From assembly GCF_900091655.1 (NCBI RefSeq), contig NZ_LT594620.1:62001-126000 (forward strand): a stretch of 64,000 nt of DNA, in the 5' to 3' direction. Under the pieces are notes generated by a model. It did not search any database. It worked only from the letters and a program-made list of their open reading frames with translations, and had not been told where the DNA came from. The position numbers and the translations under genes were made by a program. Every line of letters begins with the position of its first letter. The stretch's first letter is position 1. Positions 34,958 through 44,142 of this stretch are shown piece by piece. The DNA comes from Culturomica massiliensis (GTDB lineage Bacteria; Bacteroidota; Bacteroidia; Bacteroidales; Marinifilaceae).

Positions 34958-35554
34958 TTAGAATCGGTTATAAATAGGGGTTGAAGAAATCTTGGCCGTT
35001 TGAAGAAGCCGGAAGAAAAGTTTTTGGATTGTAAGGTTTTTTTCCATATTCGTTGCAATCATATCCGCCAGCATTTCCAGATGCGGTATCGTTTTTATAT
35101 CGGTCGATACCGGGGTGCTGCAATGCGAAAAGGCGATAAATGAAAAAAGATAGCGGGAAAACAAGGGTAGCATGAGCAGGTCTGCCGTGTTATAAGCTTG
35201 TAAGTAAGCCTTCAATTCCGGAGAATGTATTTCTTCCGGCGTTTGAATGTAGATATAACCGAGTGTGTTTAATTGATCTTCCAGTTCTTTTGCATAAAAG
35301 CAGGATGTTTTCGTATTGTTCTTCAGGGGAGTAACTGTTTTTTGGCACCATTCATAGGGAACGGAAAAGGTGCGGTCTGGATGAATGGTGATGATATCTA
35401 TTCTGTCATAACCGTAGTGATTGGCAATTGTTGCCAATACTTTTTTCATGCTGTCGGGACTGCAATTGTGAGAAGCCAGTGTTATATTTAAACGGGCTAA
35501 GAAACGACTGTTACTATCGTAATTGTTCGCTTCATTATTCCAAAGGTTGTACAT
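34958..35554 (-). CDS. GAF-like sensor protein
   Basis: 198 residues, soluble. Layout of a GAF fold: LARLNITLASHN at the start, IANHYGYDRIDIITIHPDRT, LEDQLNTLGYIYI, TADLLMLPLFSRYLFSFIAF, then a helical end. It stops seven bases before the histidine kinase start, so the two form an operon and probably one sensory unit. Ligand unknown. Confidence 0.7.
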   Translation of the reverse strand: MYNLWNNEANNYDSNSRFLARLNITLASHNCSPDSMKKVLATIANHYGYDRIDIITIHPDRTFSVPYEWCQKTVTPLKNNTKTSCFYAKELEDQLNTLGYIYIQTPEEIHSPELKAYLQAYNTADLLMLPLFSRYLFSFIAFSHCSTPVSTDIKTIPHLEMLADMIATNMEKNLTIQKLFFRLLQTAKISSTPIYNRF

Positions 35555-35718
35555 AGTATATTAGATTAAATTTCTTTTTGTTTTTTATAAATTATACTGT
35601 TTATACCAAAAATAAGTAAAAGAGGTTGCATGTAATTTCTTTTTTAACGTTTAAGGAATTGAATAATATTGAGTTGTATAAGAAATGCTAATCGTAGTAA
35701 GAAAAAAAAGAAAAAAAT

Positions 35719-35749
35719 TTTGGTAGGTAACCGGAATTTACTACTTTTG
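35719..35749 (+). promoter_or_regulatory. Promoter of the SRP RNA gene
   Basis: -33 TTTG (35719-35722), 19 bases, -7 TACTTTTG (35742-35749): full Bacteroidales consensus directly before the RNA. Confidence 0.8.
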
Positions 35750-35750
35750 T

Positions 35751-35853
35751 GCCCGGGTAAGTCCTATGCGACCAGCTCCTGTCGAATCCCCCCAGGGTCG
35801 GAAGGCAGCAAGGGTAGATGGTCGTAGCGGTGCGACATAGTTCGCTTACCCAC
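35751..35853 (+). ncRNA. ffs: Signal recognition particle RNA (4.5S type)
   Basis: About 100 bases. Ends pair (GGGTAAG at 35755 with CTTACCC ending 35851). The conserved hairpin end GGGTCGGAAGGCAGCAAGGG with GGAA tetraloop, the site bound by Ffh, is present. A tRNA-Thr gene starts three bases later, so the RNAs are probably processed from one transcript. Confidence 0.93.
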
Positions 35854-35855
35854 CT

Positions 35856-35929
35856 GCCTCTTTAGCTCAGTTGGCCAGAGCACGTGATTTGTAATCTCGG
35901 GGTCGTTGGTTCGAATCCGACAAGAGGCT
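35856..35929 (+). tRNA. tRNA-Thr (anticodon TGT)
   Basis: 74 bases; acceptor stem GCCTCTT/AAGAGGC, anticodon loop TTTGTAA, T loop TTCGAAT. CCA is not encoded. Confidence 0.96.
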
Positions 35930-36078
35930 CAAAAGAAAATGTTGGCGGATCGGCGAAGTCTATCTGCTAAGAAGTTTAAGAAGCATTTGTCGAATTGGCG
36001 GAGCTTATCCGGCAAGAAGCTTGGAGATCAGAAACGGATGTAAAATCCGGCAGATGATGAAACAGTTCTTTTGATTTT

Positions 36079-36150
<72 letters not shown>

Positions 36151-36155
36151 CGCAG

Positions 36156-36179
36156 GTCACCAGTAATGGTGACTTTTTT
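36156..36179 (+). terminator. Terminator of the SRP RNA-tRNA unit
   Basis: GTCACCA-GTAA-TGGTGAC followed by six T, five bases after the second tRNA. Confidence 0.9.
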
Positions 36180-36637
36180 GTTATCCCGTTTCGGTATTAT
36201 TCAGGCGGGGAAAATCGGACCTTTTCAAAATCCGGTGTCTGTATATCAATCTGAATATACCGGATTTATTTTATAAATGGGATTTTTTTTGTCGATCTTT
36301 TTAAGTGATTTTTACTAAATTTAATAGTAGAGTGAGAGCATACTCTATTGTATGATAGAGGTATCATTACTATATTTGTATCTGTAAACCATTGTTTAAT
36401 TTGTCTTCGAAGATTTAGATGATCATATAATTTGCCTTGATATATCTGCCTGTAAGGGAGGTATATCAAGGTTTTTCTATAAAAGGACGGTATTGTTTCA
36501 TACTGCTCTCTTTCTGCTGGTTTTGTTTTTGCGGATTTAACTCTGTTATTCATTGGGAATGATTGTTGTTCCTTTTGTGTAATATAGGTTTTATGTGAAT
36601 GTATTTAAAATAGCGGATTGATAATTTTGAATAAACG
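36180..36637. other. Intergenic, with one hairpin and a -7 box
   Basis: A 9-bp stem AAATCCGGT/ACCGGATTT at 36228-36236 and 36259-36267; TAATTTTG at 36622-36629 is the -7 box of the transporter gene and would give a nearly leaderless mRNA. Otherwise nothing. A 95-codon frame on the minus strand has no protein-like character. Confidence 0.5.
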
Positions 36638-37927
36638 ATGAACGAGTTAATTGTAATTATAATTTTGATTGTATTGAACGGGGTTTTGGCTATGTCTGAA
36701 ATTGCATTGATTTCCGTAAGAAAATCCCATTTGTCTAATGAAATAAAGAAAGGGAGTAAATCGGCCCGGGTGGTTCTGAAGCTTGTAAACGAACCGGATA
36801 AGTTTTTATCAACGATACAGATCGGAATCACCATTATCGGTATTTTGACCGGTATATATTCGGGGAGCGTGTTGGCTGATGATTTCTCTGAAGTTTTAAT
36901 GGGATGGGGTGTTTCTGCTTCAGTATCACGTCCGTTAGCCCAGACTGTTATTGTGGCGTTAGTGACTTATTTTACCTTAATTTTCGGAGAGCTTGTTCCT
37001 AAGCGGATCGGAATGAGTGTAGCGGAAAGGGCTGCTAAGGTTGTAGCCCGTCCGATGTATCTGTTAGCATTGGTTGCTTCTCCTTTTGTCTGGTTGCTGG
37101 CAAAAAGTACGGCTTTTGTTTTTAATCTGTTGGGCCTTAAATCCGATTCGGGAAAAGTAACTGAGGAAGAAATCCGGTCTATCATTCAGGAAGGTACAAA
37201 AGACGGGGCTGTACAGGAAGTTGAGCAGGATATTGTCGAACGGGTATTTATGCTGGGGGATTTGAAGGTCAGTTCCCTGATGACGCATCGTTCGGACGTA
37301 GTCGCTCTGGATATAAATATGAGTAACACCCAGATCCGGGAGGTATTGGAACAAAATTTATATGAGGTTTATCCGGTGATTGACCATAATTTCGATAATG
37401 TCAAAGGGATTGTTACCTTGAAAGATCTTGTATTTTGCTTTGATAAAGAGGATTTTGATATTGGTCAGGTTTTGAGTCCTGCCACTTATTTTCATGAAAG
37501 TATGAATGTCTATAAAGTACTCGGGCGGATGAAGGAACAGCGCGTCAGTCAGGCATTGATTTGTGATGAATTCGGCACTTGTCAGGGAATTATTACTTTG
37601 AAAGACATTCTGGAAGGTTTAGTCGGAACGATTGAAGATGTATACAGCGAACCGGATATCATCAAGCGGAAAGATAATGAAGGTTGGCTGGTGGACGGAC
37701 AATGCACTTTGTACGACTTTTTATCTTATTTTGAAAAAGAATACCTGTATTCCAGTGATAACGATTTTAATACTGTGGGCGGATTGGTGCTGAAACTGCT
37801 GGAACATATTCCGCAAAGCGGAGAATGTGTAGAATGGAAAGATTTTAAGTTCGAAATTATGGATATGGATGGGGCACGTATCGATAAAATACTGGTTGTC
37901 CTTACCTGTAGTGAAATGGAAAAATAA
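36638..37927 (+). CDS. CorC/HlyC-type membrane protein (DUF21-CBS-CorC)
   Basis: 429 residues. DUF21 (CNNM) membrane domain of about four helices (1-180; VLNGVLAMSEIALISVRKS, GELVPKRIGMS), two CBS domains (about 205-330) and a C-terminal CorC_HlyC domain (about 345-425; LVDGQCTLYDFLSYF, FNTVGGLVLKLLEHIPQSGE). Proteins of this type are implicated in Mg2+ or Co2+ efflux; the label haemolysin is historical. Monocistronic. Confidence 0.92.
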   Translation: MNELIVIIILIVLNGVLAMSEIALISVRKSHLSNEIKKGSKSARVVLKLVNEPDKFLSTIQIGITIIGILTGIYSGSVLADDFSEVLMGWGVSASVSRPLAQTVIVALVTYFTLIFGELVPKRIGMSVAERAAKVVARPMYLLALVASPFVWLLAKSTAFVFNLLGLKSDSGKVTEEEIRSIIQEGTKDGAVQEVEQDIVERVFMLGDLKVSSLMTHRSDVVALDINMSNTQIREVLEQNLYEVYPVIDHNFDNVKGIVTLKDLVFCFDKEDFDIGQVLSPATYFHESMNVYKVLGRMKEQRVSQALICDEFGTCQGIITLKDILEGLVGTIEDVYSEPDIIKRKDNEGWLVDGQCTLYDFLSYFEKEYLYSSDNDFNTVGGLVLKLLEHIPQSGECVEWKDFKFEIMDMDGARIDKILVVLTCSEMEK

Positions 37928-37937
37928 TCAATACTTA

Positions 37938-38333
37938 CTATTCCGGTCGGGATGATGGAGGTGGTAGGAAACAACGGTTGCGTCGGCCCCATATCCGGTA
38001 TCGTAAACGGGCCAGCAGGGTGTAAACGGGGTCGCGGATAAACGTAGGGATCGGTACCAGGCTATAGTAAATTAATTGCCAGCCTTTTCCAAGGTCTTTG
38101 CATATATGCAAAAGGGCACTCGATCGTAGAAAATAGCGGTTATCCTTGATATAGACGACAGTACTGTTGTCTTTGATATTGATTCCGTTTTTTTGGAGCA
38201 GACGTTGTCCGGCATCTGATTGCAATGGGATGAAATGGAAGGATGCAGCAGAGTTTCTGCGTCGGATGAATCTGACCGAGGAGCTGCATAGATTACAATA
38301 TCCGTCGAATAATATTGTTTGCATATATGACAT
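37938..38333 (-). CDS. Thiol-disulfide oxidoreductase of the DCC family (DUF393)
   Basis: About 131 residues from the ATG at 38333 (another Met three codons later). The signature DGYCNLC with a CxxC pair lies near the N-terminus, followed by FHFIPLQSDAG. Upstream in-frame codons fall inside a long hairpin and are not considered coding. Function of the family is poorly known. It is last in the direction lplA-E2-E1-flavodoxin but is separated from flavodoxin by the hairpin. Confidence 0.85.
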   Translation of the reverse strand: MSYMQTILFDGYCNLCSSSVRFIRRRNSAASFHFIPLQSDAGQRLLQKNGINIKDNSTVVYIKDNRYFLRSSALLHICKDLGKGWQLIYYSLVPIPTFIRDPVYTLLARLRYRIWGRRNRCFLPPPSSRPE

Positions 38334-38340
38334 AAGTAGA

Positions 38341-38416
38341 AAAAACGTCCTCCGTAGAAAAACGACTCCGGAAACAGCATTTGATTTTAGGAAGCGTTTT
38401 ATCGGAGGACGTTTTC
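38341..38416 (-). terminator. Long stem-loop between flavodoxin and DCC genes
   Basis: Perfect 13-bp arms AAAACGTCCTCCG (38342-38354) and CGGAGGACGTTTT (38403-38415), with a second, imperfect inner stem (AAAACG..TCC with GGA..CGTTTT) and a loop of about 19. On the minus strand the outer arm ends in six T, so it can act as terminator of the operon or as an attenuator in front of the DCC gene, which starts eight bases later. Confidence 0.75.
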
Positions 38417-38421
38417 GGGTG

Positions 38422-38925
38422 TTACTCAAATTCTTGTTTCAGTTGCTTGACCCATGCCTTGATACGCTTTTCCGTTTTATCGGATTGATTTTCGATATCT
38501 ATGGCAAGTCCTGACAGCCGGTTGTCTTTCAGTGCCAGTGACCGGTTGAATTGATAGTCGGCGGGGGATGTATAGCCGATTACTGTGGCTCCGGCTTTTT
38601 CCATTGCTTCGGCGAGAATGCCGATACCGTCGACAAAGTTGTCGGGGTAGTTAACCTGGTCTCCCAAACCGAATATAGCGACTTTTTTATTTTGCAGGTT
38701 CAATGTTTCCAGTTCGGGGATCAGTTCGTCCCAATAGGTCGGCAATTCTCCGTCAAACCAGGTGGAAGTACCTGCGATAATATTATCGTAGCTTTCAAAT
38801 TCCTTTTTCCAGGCTTTTTCGATGTGAATAATGTCGATGCCTTTTCCGAATTCCTGCTGGATTTTTTGAGCAACGAGAGCTGTTTTGGAGCTGTCTGTCT
38901 TATAAAATAAGCCTATTTTTTTCAT
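38422..38925 (-). CDS. fldA: Flavodoxin
   Basis: 167 residues, long-chain flavodoxin. FMN phosphate loop KTDSSKTALVA (variant of TxTGxT), GTSTWFDGELPTYWD (isoalloxazine loop), VAIFGLGDQVNYPDNFVDG. Single-electron carrier. Its start is 20 bases after the E1 stop, which suggests it is co-expressed with the dehydrogenase complex. Confidence 0.93.
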   Translation of the reverse strand: MKKIGLFYKTDSSKTALVAQKIQQEFGKGIDIIHIEKAWKKEFESYDNIIAGTSTWFDGELPTYWDELIPELETLNLQNKKVAIFGLGDQVNYPDNFVDGIGILAEAMEKAGATVIGYTSPADYQFNRSLALKDNRLSGLAIDIENQSDKTEKRIKAWVKQLKQEFE

Positions 38926-38945
38926 GGTGTTGTTTCTATCTGTTG

Positions 38946-40979
38946 TTAATATTCGAGCAGTTCTTTGGCTGCCTTGAAAATTTTATCTTCGCTGGGAAGA
39001 ATGGCATGTTCCAGTATCGGGTTGAAACCTACCGGAGTAAAGGTCGAACCGACTCTTTGTATGGGAGCGTCCAGATAACGGAACATTTCAGTACCTATCG
39101 TGGCTGCCAGTTCTGCTCCGAAGCCGGAAAAAACCTTATCTTCATGTACAACCAGTACTTTACTTGTTTTTTGTACGGAAGCGAATATTGTTTCTTTATC
39201 CAGCGGGATCAGGGAACGGATATCGACGACTTCAACATTCCATCCGTTTTCTTTTGCCAGACGATCGGCTGCCTTCAGGCAAAGATGGGTGGTGTTTCCG
39301 TAAGTGATGATACTCAGATCGCTGCCTTCTCTGCGGATACGTGCTTTACCGAAAGGTACCTCAAAATCGTCGGGCACAACGCTGGCTGCCTCAACGGAGT
39401 TGTACAGGGCTTTGGGTTCCAGAAACAGGGTAACGCCTTTGGAGCGCATACTGGTACGTAGTAACCCGGCAGCATCGTCAGCAAAAGACGGGCATACAAT
39501 ACGTGCTCCGGGCAGTGTGGTCAAGGCGCCTTCGATGTTTTGTGAATGATACAATCCGCCTCCGATATATCCTCCGGAAGCCAGACGTAGCGTAATATTG
39601 GGTGTGAATTTTCCGTTGCTCCGCCAATATTCGTGGGTACATTCTACATATTGTTCGACGGCGGGCCAGAAATAGTCTGCAAATTCGGCACCTTCGATGA
39701 CGACATGTATTTTCGGGTCGAAGCGGCACATCCCGTCGGCTGTTCCGACGATATAATCCTCAGCAATCGGAGCGCTGAATACCCGTGTTTCCCCGAATTC
39801 CTGCTGCATACCTTTCGTAACATTAAAGACGCCTCCTTTTTCTTTGTTTGCTACGTCCTGTCCCCAGATAAAGGTGTCCGGGTTATGGCGGAACTCGGCT
39901 TTCAGAGTTTCGTTTAAGGCGGTTACCATGGTTTGCTTTTCTCCTGGCTGGTTTTGGATACCTTCTTTGTATTTCTGAGGCTGATAGGGTTCGGGCAGAA
40001 CAAATTTCAATATACTGTCGGCCGTCGGATCGGGGGCTGCCAAAGCTTTGCGGTGAGCGGCATTTTGTTCTTTTTTTGCCTCTTCTTCAATTTGCAGTAA
40101 CTCTGCTTCTGTAAACCGTTTGTAGCGAAGCAGCATTCTGCGGAATTTGTACAGCGGGTCGGCAGCTTTCACATAGGCCAATTCGTTTTCATCCCGATAA
40201 AGGGTATGCTTGTCTGAGTTGGAATGAGAGCCGATCCGTATGCAATTGGCTTGTACAATAACCGGATTACGGGTGTTGATGGCATGTTCCCGGGCTGCCG
40301 TCATGGCATTCATCGAATCGAAAACGTCTTTACCGTTACAGTGAATGATTTTAAGATTCTTAAATCCTGAAAAATTATCTGCGACTTTGCGGTTGGCGGT
40401 TTGTTCGTTCTTGGGTACGGATATGCCGTATCCGTTGTCCTGTATGACGAAAATAACAGGCAGACACTCTGTACTGGCACCGTTGATGGCTTCATAAACG
40501 AAACCTTCGGAAGTAGACGATTCCCCGTGAGAGGTGATGGCTACCCCCTTGTGTCCGTAATATACCATAGCTCTGGCGACTCCGACGGCGTGCAGGTCGT
40601 GGGTGCCCGTGGCGGAAGAAACGTTTTCAATGTGCCATTCCGGTTTGGCGAAATGGTTGGACATGTGACGGCCGCCGCTCCCGGGGTCCGTGGCTTTGGA
40701 AATGCCGTTCAATATGATTTCTTCTGCCGTAATGCCTGCTGAAAGGGCGGTGAGCATATCCCGGTAATAGGGAAACAAAAAATCTTCTTCTTTTTTAAAT
40801 ACCTGACCGATGGCCAGTTGGATGCCATCGTGTCCGGCATAGGGGGCGTGGAACGACCAGCCCAGGGATTGCAGCAAATAGACCGGAGCCTTTTCGTCGA
40901 GAGCACGGCCTAAAGTCATAAGGTAAAACCATTTTTTCAGGGTTTCCTTATCTGTGTTTTTTATGTCGTATTTTTTCAT
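38946..40979 (-). CDS. 2-Oxoacid dehydrogenase E1, alpha and beta fused
   Basis: 677 residues: E1-alpha (about 1-320) joined to E1-beta (about 345-677). Thiamin diphosphate motif HGESSTSEGFVYEAINGAST ... QDNGYGIS; beta part has QDVANKEKGGVFNVT, EGAEFADYFWPA and VVHEDKVFSGFGAE. The fused form is common in Bacteroidota and fits branched-chain 2-oxoacid dehydrogenase or acetoin/pyruvate-type enzymes. With E2 next to it, it decarboxylates a 2-oxoacid and acylates lipoyl-E2. No E3 gene is in the window. Confidence 0.92.
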   Translation of the reverse strand: MKKYDIKNTDKETLKKWFYLMTLGRALDEKAPVYLLQSLGWSFHAPYAGHDGIQLAIGQVFKKEEDFLFPYYRDMLTALSAGITAEEIILNGISKATDPGSGGRHMSNHFAKPEWHIENVSSATGTHDLHAVGVARAMVYYGHKGVAITSHGESSTSEGFVYEAINGASTECLPVIFVIQDNGYGISVPKNEQTANRKVADNFSGFKNLKIIHCNGKDVFDSMNAMTAAREHAINTRNPVIVQANCIRIGSHSNSDKHTLYRDENELAYVKAADPLYKFRRMLLRYKRFTEAELLQIEEEAKKEQNAAHRKALAAPDPTADSILKFVLPEPYQPQKYKEGIQNQPGEKQTMVTALNETLKAEFRHNPDTFIWGQDVANKEKGGVFNVTKGMQQEFGETRVFSAPIAEDYIVGTADGMCRFDPKIHVVIEGAEFADYFWPAVEQYVECTHEYWRSNGKFTPNITLRLASGGYIGGGLYHSQNIEGALTTLPGARIVCPSFADDAAGLLRTSMRSKGVTLFLEPKALYNSVEAASVVPDDFEVPFGKARIRREGSDLSIITYGNTTHLCLKAADRLAKENGWNVEVVDIRSLIPLDKETIFASVQKTSKVLVVHEDKVFSGFGAELAATIGTEMFRYLDAPIQRVGSTFTPVGFNPILEHAILPSEDKIFKAAKELLEY

Positions 40980-41002
40980 TTTTGTTGTACTAAAAGGTTA
41001 AG

Positions 41003-42319
41003 TTAACTTTGCCAGTTTTCCAGAATATCGCCTACCCTGCGTAAAAATTGTCCGCCGAGGGCACCGTCTATCACACGGTGGTCATAAGATAATGACAGGT
41101 ACATTTTGTGTCTGATGGCAATGGCATCACCCTCCGGTGTTTCGATGACGGCGGGTTTCTTTTCGATGTAACCGACTCCCAGTATGGCAACCTGGGGCTG
41201 ATTGATGATCGGCGTACCGAAAAGGCTTTTGAAGGTGCCGAAATTGGTGATCGTAAAAGTACCTCCGGCAATGTCTTCGGGGAGTAGTTTGTTGTCCCGT
41301 GCTTTTAGGGCCAAGGTATCCATAGCTACGGCCAGACCGTTCAGATTGGAGTGGTCTGCATCGTGTACGACAGGTACGATGAGATTTCCGTCCGGAAGCG
41401 AAACGGCGAAACCGATATGGATGTGCTTTTTCAGTATGATGTTGTATCCGTCTACTGAAGAATTCACCAGTGGATATTCAGCCAGAGCTTTGGCTGAAGC
41501 TTCGGCTATGACCGGCATAAATGTCAGTTTAACACCTTCGCGGCGGAAAAAGGCATCTTTGTTCTTGTTCCGCCATTGTACCAGTTTTGTAACGTCTACT
41601 TCTATTACGCTGGTGACATGAGGAGATACGTTTTTTGACATTACCATGTGGTCTGCAATCAGACGGCGCACGTAGTCCATAGGGCGTATCTCGTTTTCCG
41701 CATTATCAGGGGTAGATGAATGTTGAGAAGGAGTAGCCGCCGGGGAAGATATCGGGACTTCTGCTTTTGTTCCGGCAACAGGAGTTGTAGCAGATATACT
41801 TTTTTTCTTTTGTCCGATATATTCATTGATATCTTTTTTACTTAACCGTCCCTGATAGCCGGTACCTTTGATATGAGCCAATTCTTCATTTGAGATTTTG
41901 GCTTCCTGGGCGATTTGAAGTACAATGGGGGAATACCATCTTTCGGTTTCTGATTTGGCGGCCTGTGCTGTTACCGGAATACTTGCCGGAGCAGCCGTAG
42001 TGGTGGCCGTTGGTTCGGGAACGGATGTTTCTGTTTTTTCAGGGGGTGCAGCTTCGGTTGTGTTATCTGTGCCGTTTCCGTCTGTATCGACGGTAGCAAT
42101 AACCTTGCCGATGGGGACGACGTCTCCGGTCTGGAAAAATATCTGGACGATTTTTCCGGATACGGGCGACGGAATCTCGGCACTTACTTTTGCAGTATTG
42201 ACTTCGAGTAGTATATCGTCTTCTTTTATGGTGTCACCGACTTTGGCAGACCAGGAGGTAATGGTGCCTTCTGTGATGCTTTCGCCTAGTTTAGGCATTT
42301 TTATTTCGAATATTGACAT
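41003..42319 (-). CDS. Dihydrolipoyl acyltransferase (E2) of the 2-oxoacid dehydrogenase
   Basis: 438 residues. One lipoyl domain (1-78) with lipoyl Lys44 (EVNTAKVSAEI), Pro/Ala/Thr linker, E3-binding domain (about 130-168; ISNEELAHIKGTGYQGRLSK), second linker, catalytic domain (about 210-438) with active-site SYDHRVIDGALGG. Upstream of E1 by 23 bases in the same operon. Confidence 0.94.
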   Translation of the reverse strand: MSIFEIKMPKLGESITEGTITSWSAKVGDTIKEDDILLEVNTAKVSAEIPSPVSGKIVQIFFQTGDVVPIGKVIATVDTDGNGTDNTTEAAPPEKTETSVPEPTATTTAAPASIPVTAQAAKSETERWYSPIVLQIAQEAKISNEELAHIKGTGYQGRLSKKDINEYIGQKKKSISATTPVAGTKAEVPISSPAATPSQHSSTPDNAENEIRPMDYVRRLIADHMVMSKNVSPHVTSVIEVDVTKLVQWRNKNKDAFFRREGVKLTFMPVIAEASAKALAEYPLVNSSVDGYNIILKKHIHIGFAVSLPDGNLIVPVVHDADHSNLNGLAVAMDTLALKARDNKLLPEDIAGGTFTITNFGTFKSLFGTPIINQPQVAILGVGYIEKKPAVIETPEGDAIAIRHKMYLSLSYDHRVIDGALGGQFLRRVGDILENWQS

Positions 42320-42427
42320 GGTAGTGGTACTTTATATGTTTATAATTTAACATCAATTCAGTATAACTAGGAATTGATGACTATTGTTAAACGAATTTCC
42401 GTTCCTGAATGTTCGGGTATAAATTAC

Positions 42428-43162
42428 CTAGAAATCTTTACCGAAAATCCACTGTGTGGTAGCGTATTTTTCGTTTTTGAGTTGTTCGACCCGATTGATT
42501 TCATCGGGATTCAGATTGTAAATCTGTTTTTGAGGCATTGTATTGAGGAAAAACGCGAGGACTTGGTTTTTAAAGTCGTCGGTGTCTGGGGGATACTGCA
42601 AATATTTACTGATATTGGTTACCGGACTTTTTACAGAGGCGACGGAGTATCCGGTTTTCGGTGCCGGTAAGATTCGGGAAACAGCAAGTGAGGCTGTCAG
42701 GGCTGTCAGATTCGTGTCATAGAGTAGGGTACAATGATACATACACCTTGTTTTGTAGATGCACTGGGCACTTCCGGAAATTTTTAAGTGTCCGATATTT
42801 ATGCCCAGCCGGGTGTCTTTTTGAGCTTGTACTCCGATTGAATTCAGAAATTCGAGTGTCTTTCGGGTGTATTTTTCAAAGTCCGGAACGTTTGTATTTT
42901 CGATAAATGTCAGATTGAGATTGCCCAGATCGTGGTAAACCGTACCACCGCCCGAATATCGCCGGGCTATCCGGATTTGTTTATCCTTTACGTAAGTCAG
43001 GTTGATTTCGGTTTCTACCCGTTGGTGTTTACCGAGAACGACGGACGGAGTATTCTGCCACAACATAAGGATATTCTCCGGCCGGTTTTTCAACAGAAAT
43101 TCTTCGGCTGCCAGGTTGAAATAAATATCCGTAAAAGGATTGTTTATAATTAATGTGTTCAT
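42428..43162 (-). CDS. lplA: Lipoate-protein ligase A family enzyme
   Basis: 244 residues; signature RRYSGGGTVYHDLGNLNLTF and conserved Lys in HLKISGSAQ. It attaches lipoate to the E2 lipoyl domain encoded next. It is shorter than E. coli LplA (338) and lacks most of the C-terminal accessory domain. First gene of the operon with E2, E1 and flavodoxin, which ties cofactor loading to the complex it serves. Confidence 0.9.
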   Translation of the reverse strand: MNTLIINNPFTDIYFNLAAEEFLLKNRPENILMLWQNTPSVVLGKHQRVETEINLTYVKDKQIRIARRYSGGGTVYHDLGNLNLTFIENTNVPDFEKYTRKTLEFLNSIGVQAQKDTRLGINIGHLKISGSAQCIYKTRCMYHCTLLYDTNLTALTASLAVSRILPAPKTGYSVASVKSPVTNISKYLQYPPDTDDFKNQVLAFFLNTMPQKQIYNLNPDEINRVEQLKNEKYATTQWIFGKDF

Positions 43163-44125
43163 ATTATTCTGTACCTTATTTATTCAAAAAGAACAAATAA
43201 AAGTGTAATTGTGTTTACGGATATTATCCGCTTGGGTTGCTGTTTCTAAAAAGCCTTTTTGTTGATCGTGTCATAAAATGGTCGTTTTTCTATTGAAAAA
43301 CGCTTTACAGATGATTACTTCTGCTACAAGAAATATGAAATTGATTTCGGTTGTAAATTTCAAATTTATGCGTGAATGGGGAATACCGGAAGAGAGAAGA
43401 TTTTTCAGGTTTTCAGAGCCCCGGAAATTTATTTTTGCCAATCCCAGTAATATATAGTATACCGGCCTTCCGGTAATTCTTCTTCAATACGATTACCTGG
43501 TGCTTGTGTAATTATAAACTTATTGAGCATTTATAGTTATCCTTATATATTTCTGCCGTCTTTTTGAAACATTGGCGGATAATTTATCAGTTTTGTTTGT
43601 AACGTTAGATTACAAATATTGTACGTTTTGAATAATATCAGATTCTAGGTTAAATCAGATGTTTTGTATTATTTATACTTATTTTTCTGTGATGAAGTGA
43701 AAATGTTTGTTACTGTTTTGAATATTGGAGAATTATTTATGTAAATTTGAAAAACAAATTATATATTTGCTTAATAGGATGTAGAGAAGTATGTATATCT
43801 ATTGTTATCTTGAATCAAGCGTATTAAGTGTTATACAAAGTTTCCCCGGATTTACAGAAGTTGTATTCAGATGTTGAGTTATTTTGTTGCATGATAGCTT
43901 ATGCAAATATAAATTTTATTATGCGAAATCTAATTTGGGTTTATATTTTAATCGTATTCTAAAAAAGAATTATTCTGTAATTTGAAGGTGTTGTATTTAA
44001 GTATATATATTGTATTTACGTCACTTGCTCGTTGATTGACAATCGGTAAAGGAAATAATAACTATCTTTTTCTTTACTTGAGTTCAAGTAAAAGTACACA
44101 TACTAAGTAATGAAATTTGAATAAC
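43163..44125. other. Long AT-rich intergenic stretch before the Thoeris-like pair
   Basis: About 960 bases with no substantial gene. A 33-codon frame on the minus strand (43429-43530, ending ELPEGRYTIYYWDWQK) may be a fragment or a small peptide; weak. The only strong structure is the palindrome at 44073-44092. Base composition drops to AT-rich from about 43.5 kb on, unlike the operon on the left. Confidence 0.5.
44073..44092. promoter_or_regulatory. Perfect 20-base palindromic operator candidate upstream of thsA
   Basis: TTTACTTGAGTTCAAGTAAA: arms of nine with a two-base centre, 49 bases before the thsA ATG. It follows a TATCTTTT box at 44063, one base off the -7 consensus. A repressor or activator site is likely, but no regulator gene is adjacent. 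Confidence 0.6.
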
Positions 44126-44142
44126 TGATAACTATTTATTAT
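44126..44142 (+). repeat. Left inverted repeat of the Thoeris-like cassette
   Basis: TGATAACTATTTATTAT, reaching into the thsA start codon. Its exact reverse complement is at 46230-46246, in front of the TIR gene. Confidence 0.9.

Noticed and set aside
34951..35058. Longer start for the histidine kinase
   Set aside because: It would overlap the GAF gene by about 100 bases; the ATG at 34950 gives a natural operon spacing.
36266..36553. 95-codon open frame on the minus strand
   Set aside because: No recognisable motif; it overlaps a hairpin and the region behind the tRNA terminator.
38334..38429. Longer start for the DCC protein
   Set aside because: The added codons lie in a perfect hairpin; family members start near the DGxCxLC motif.
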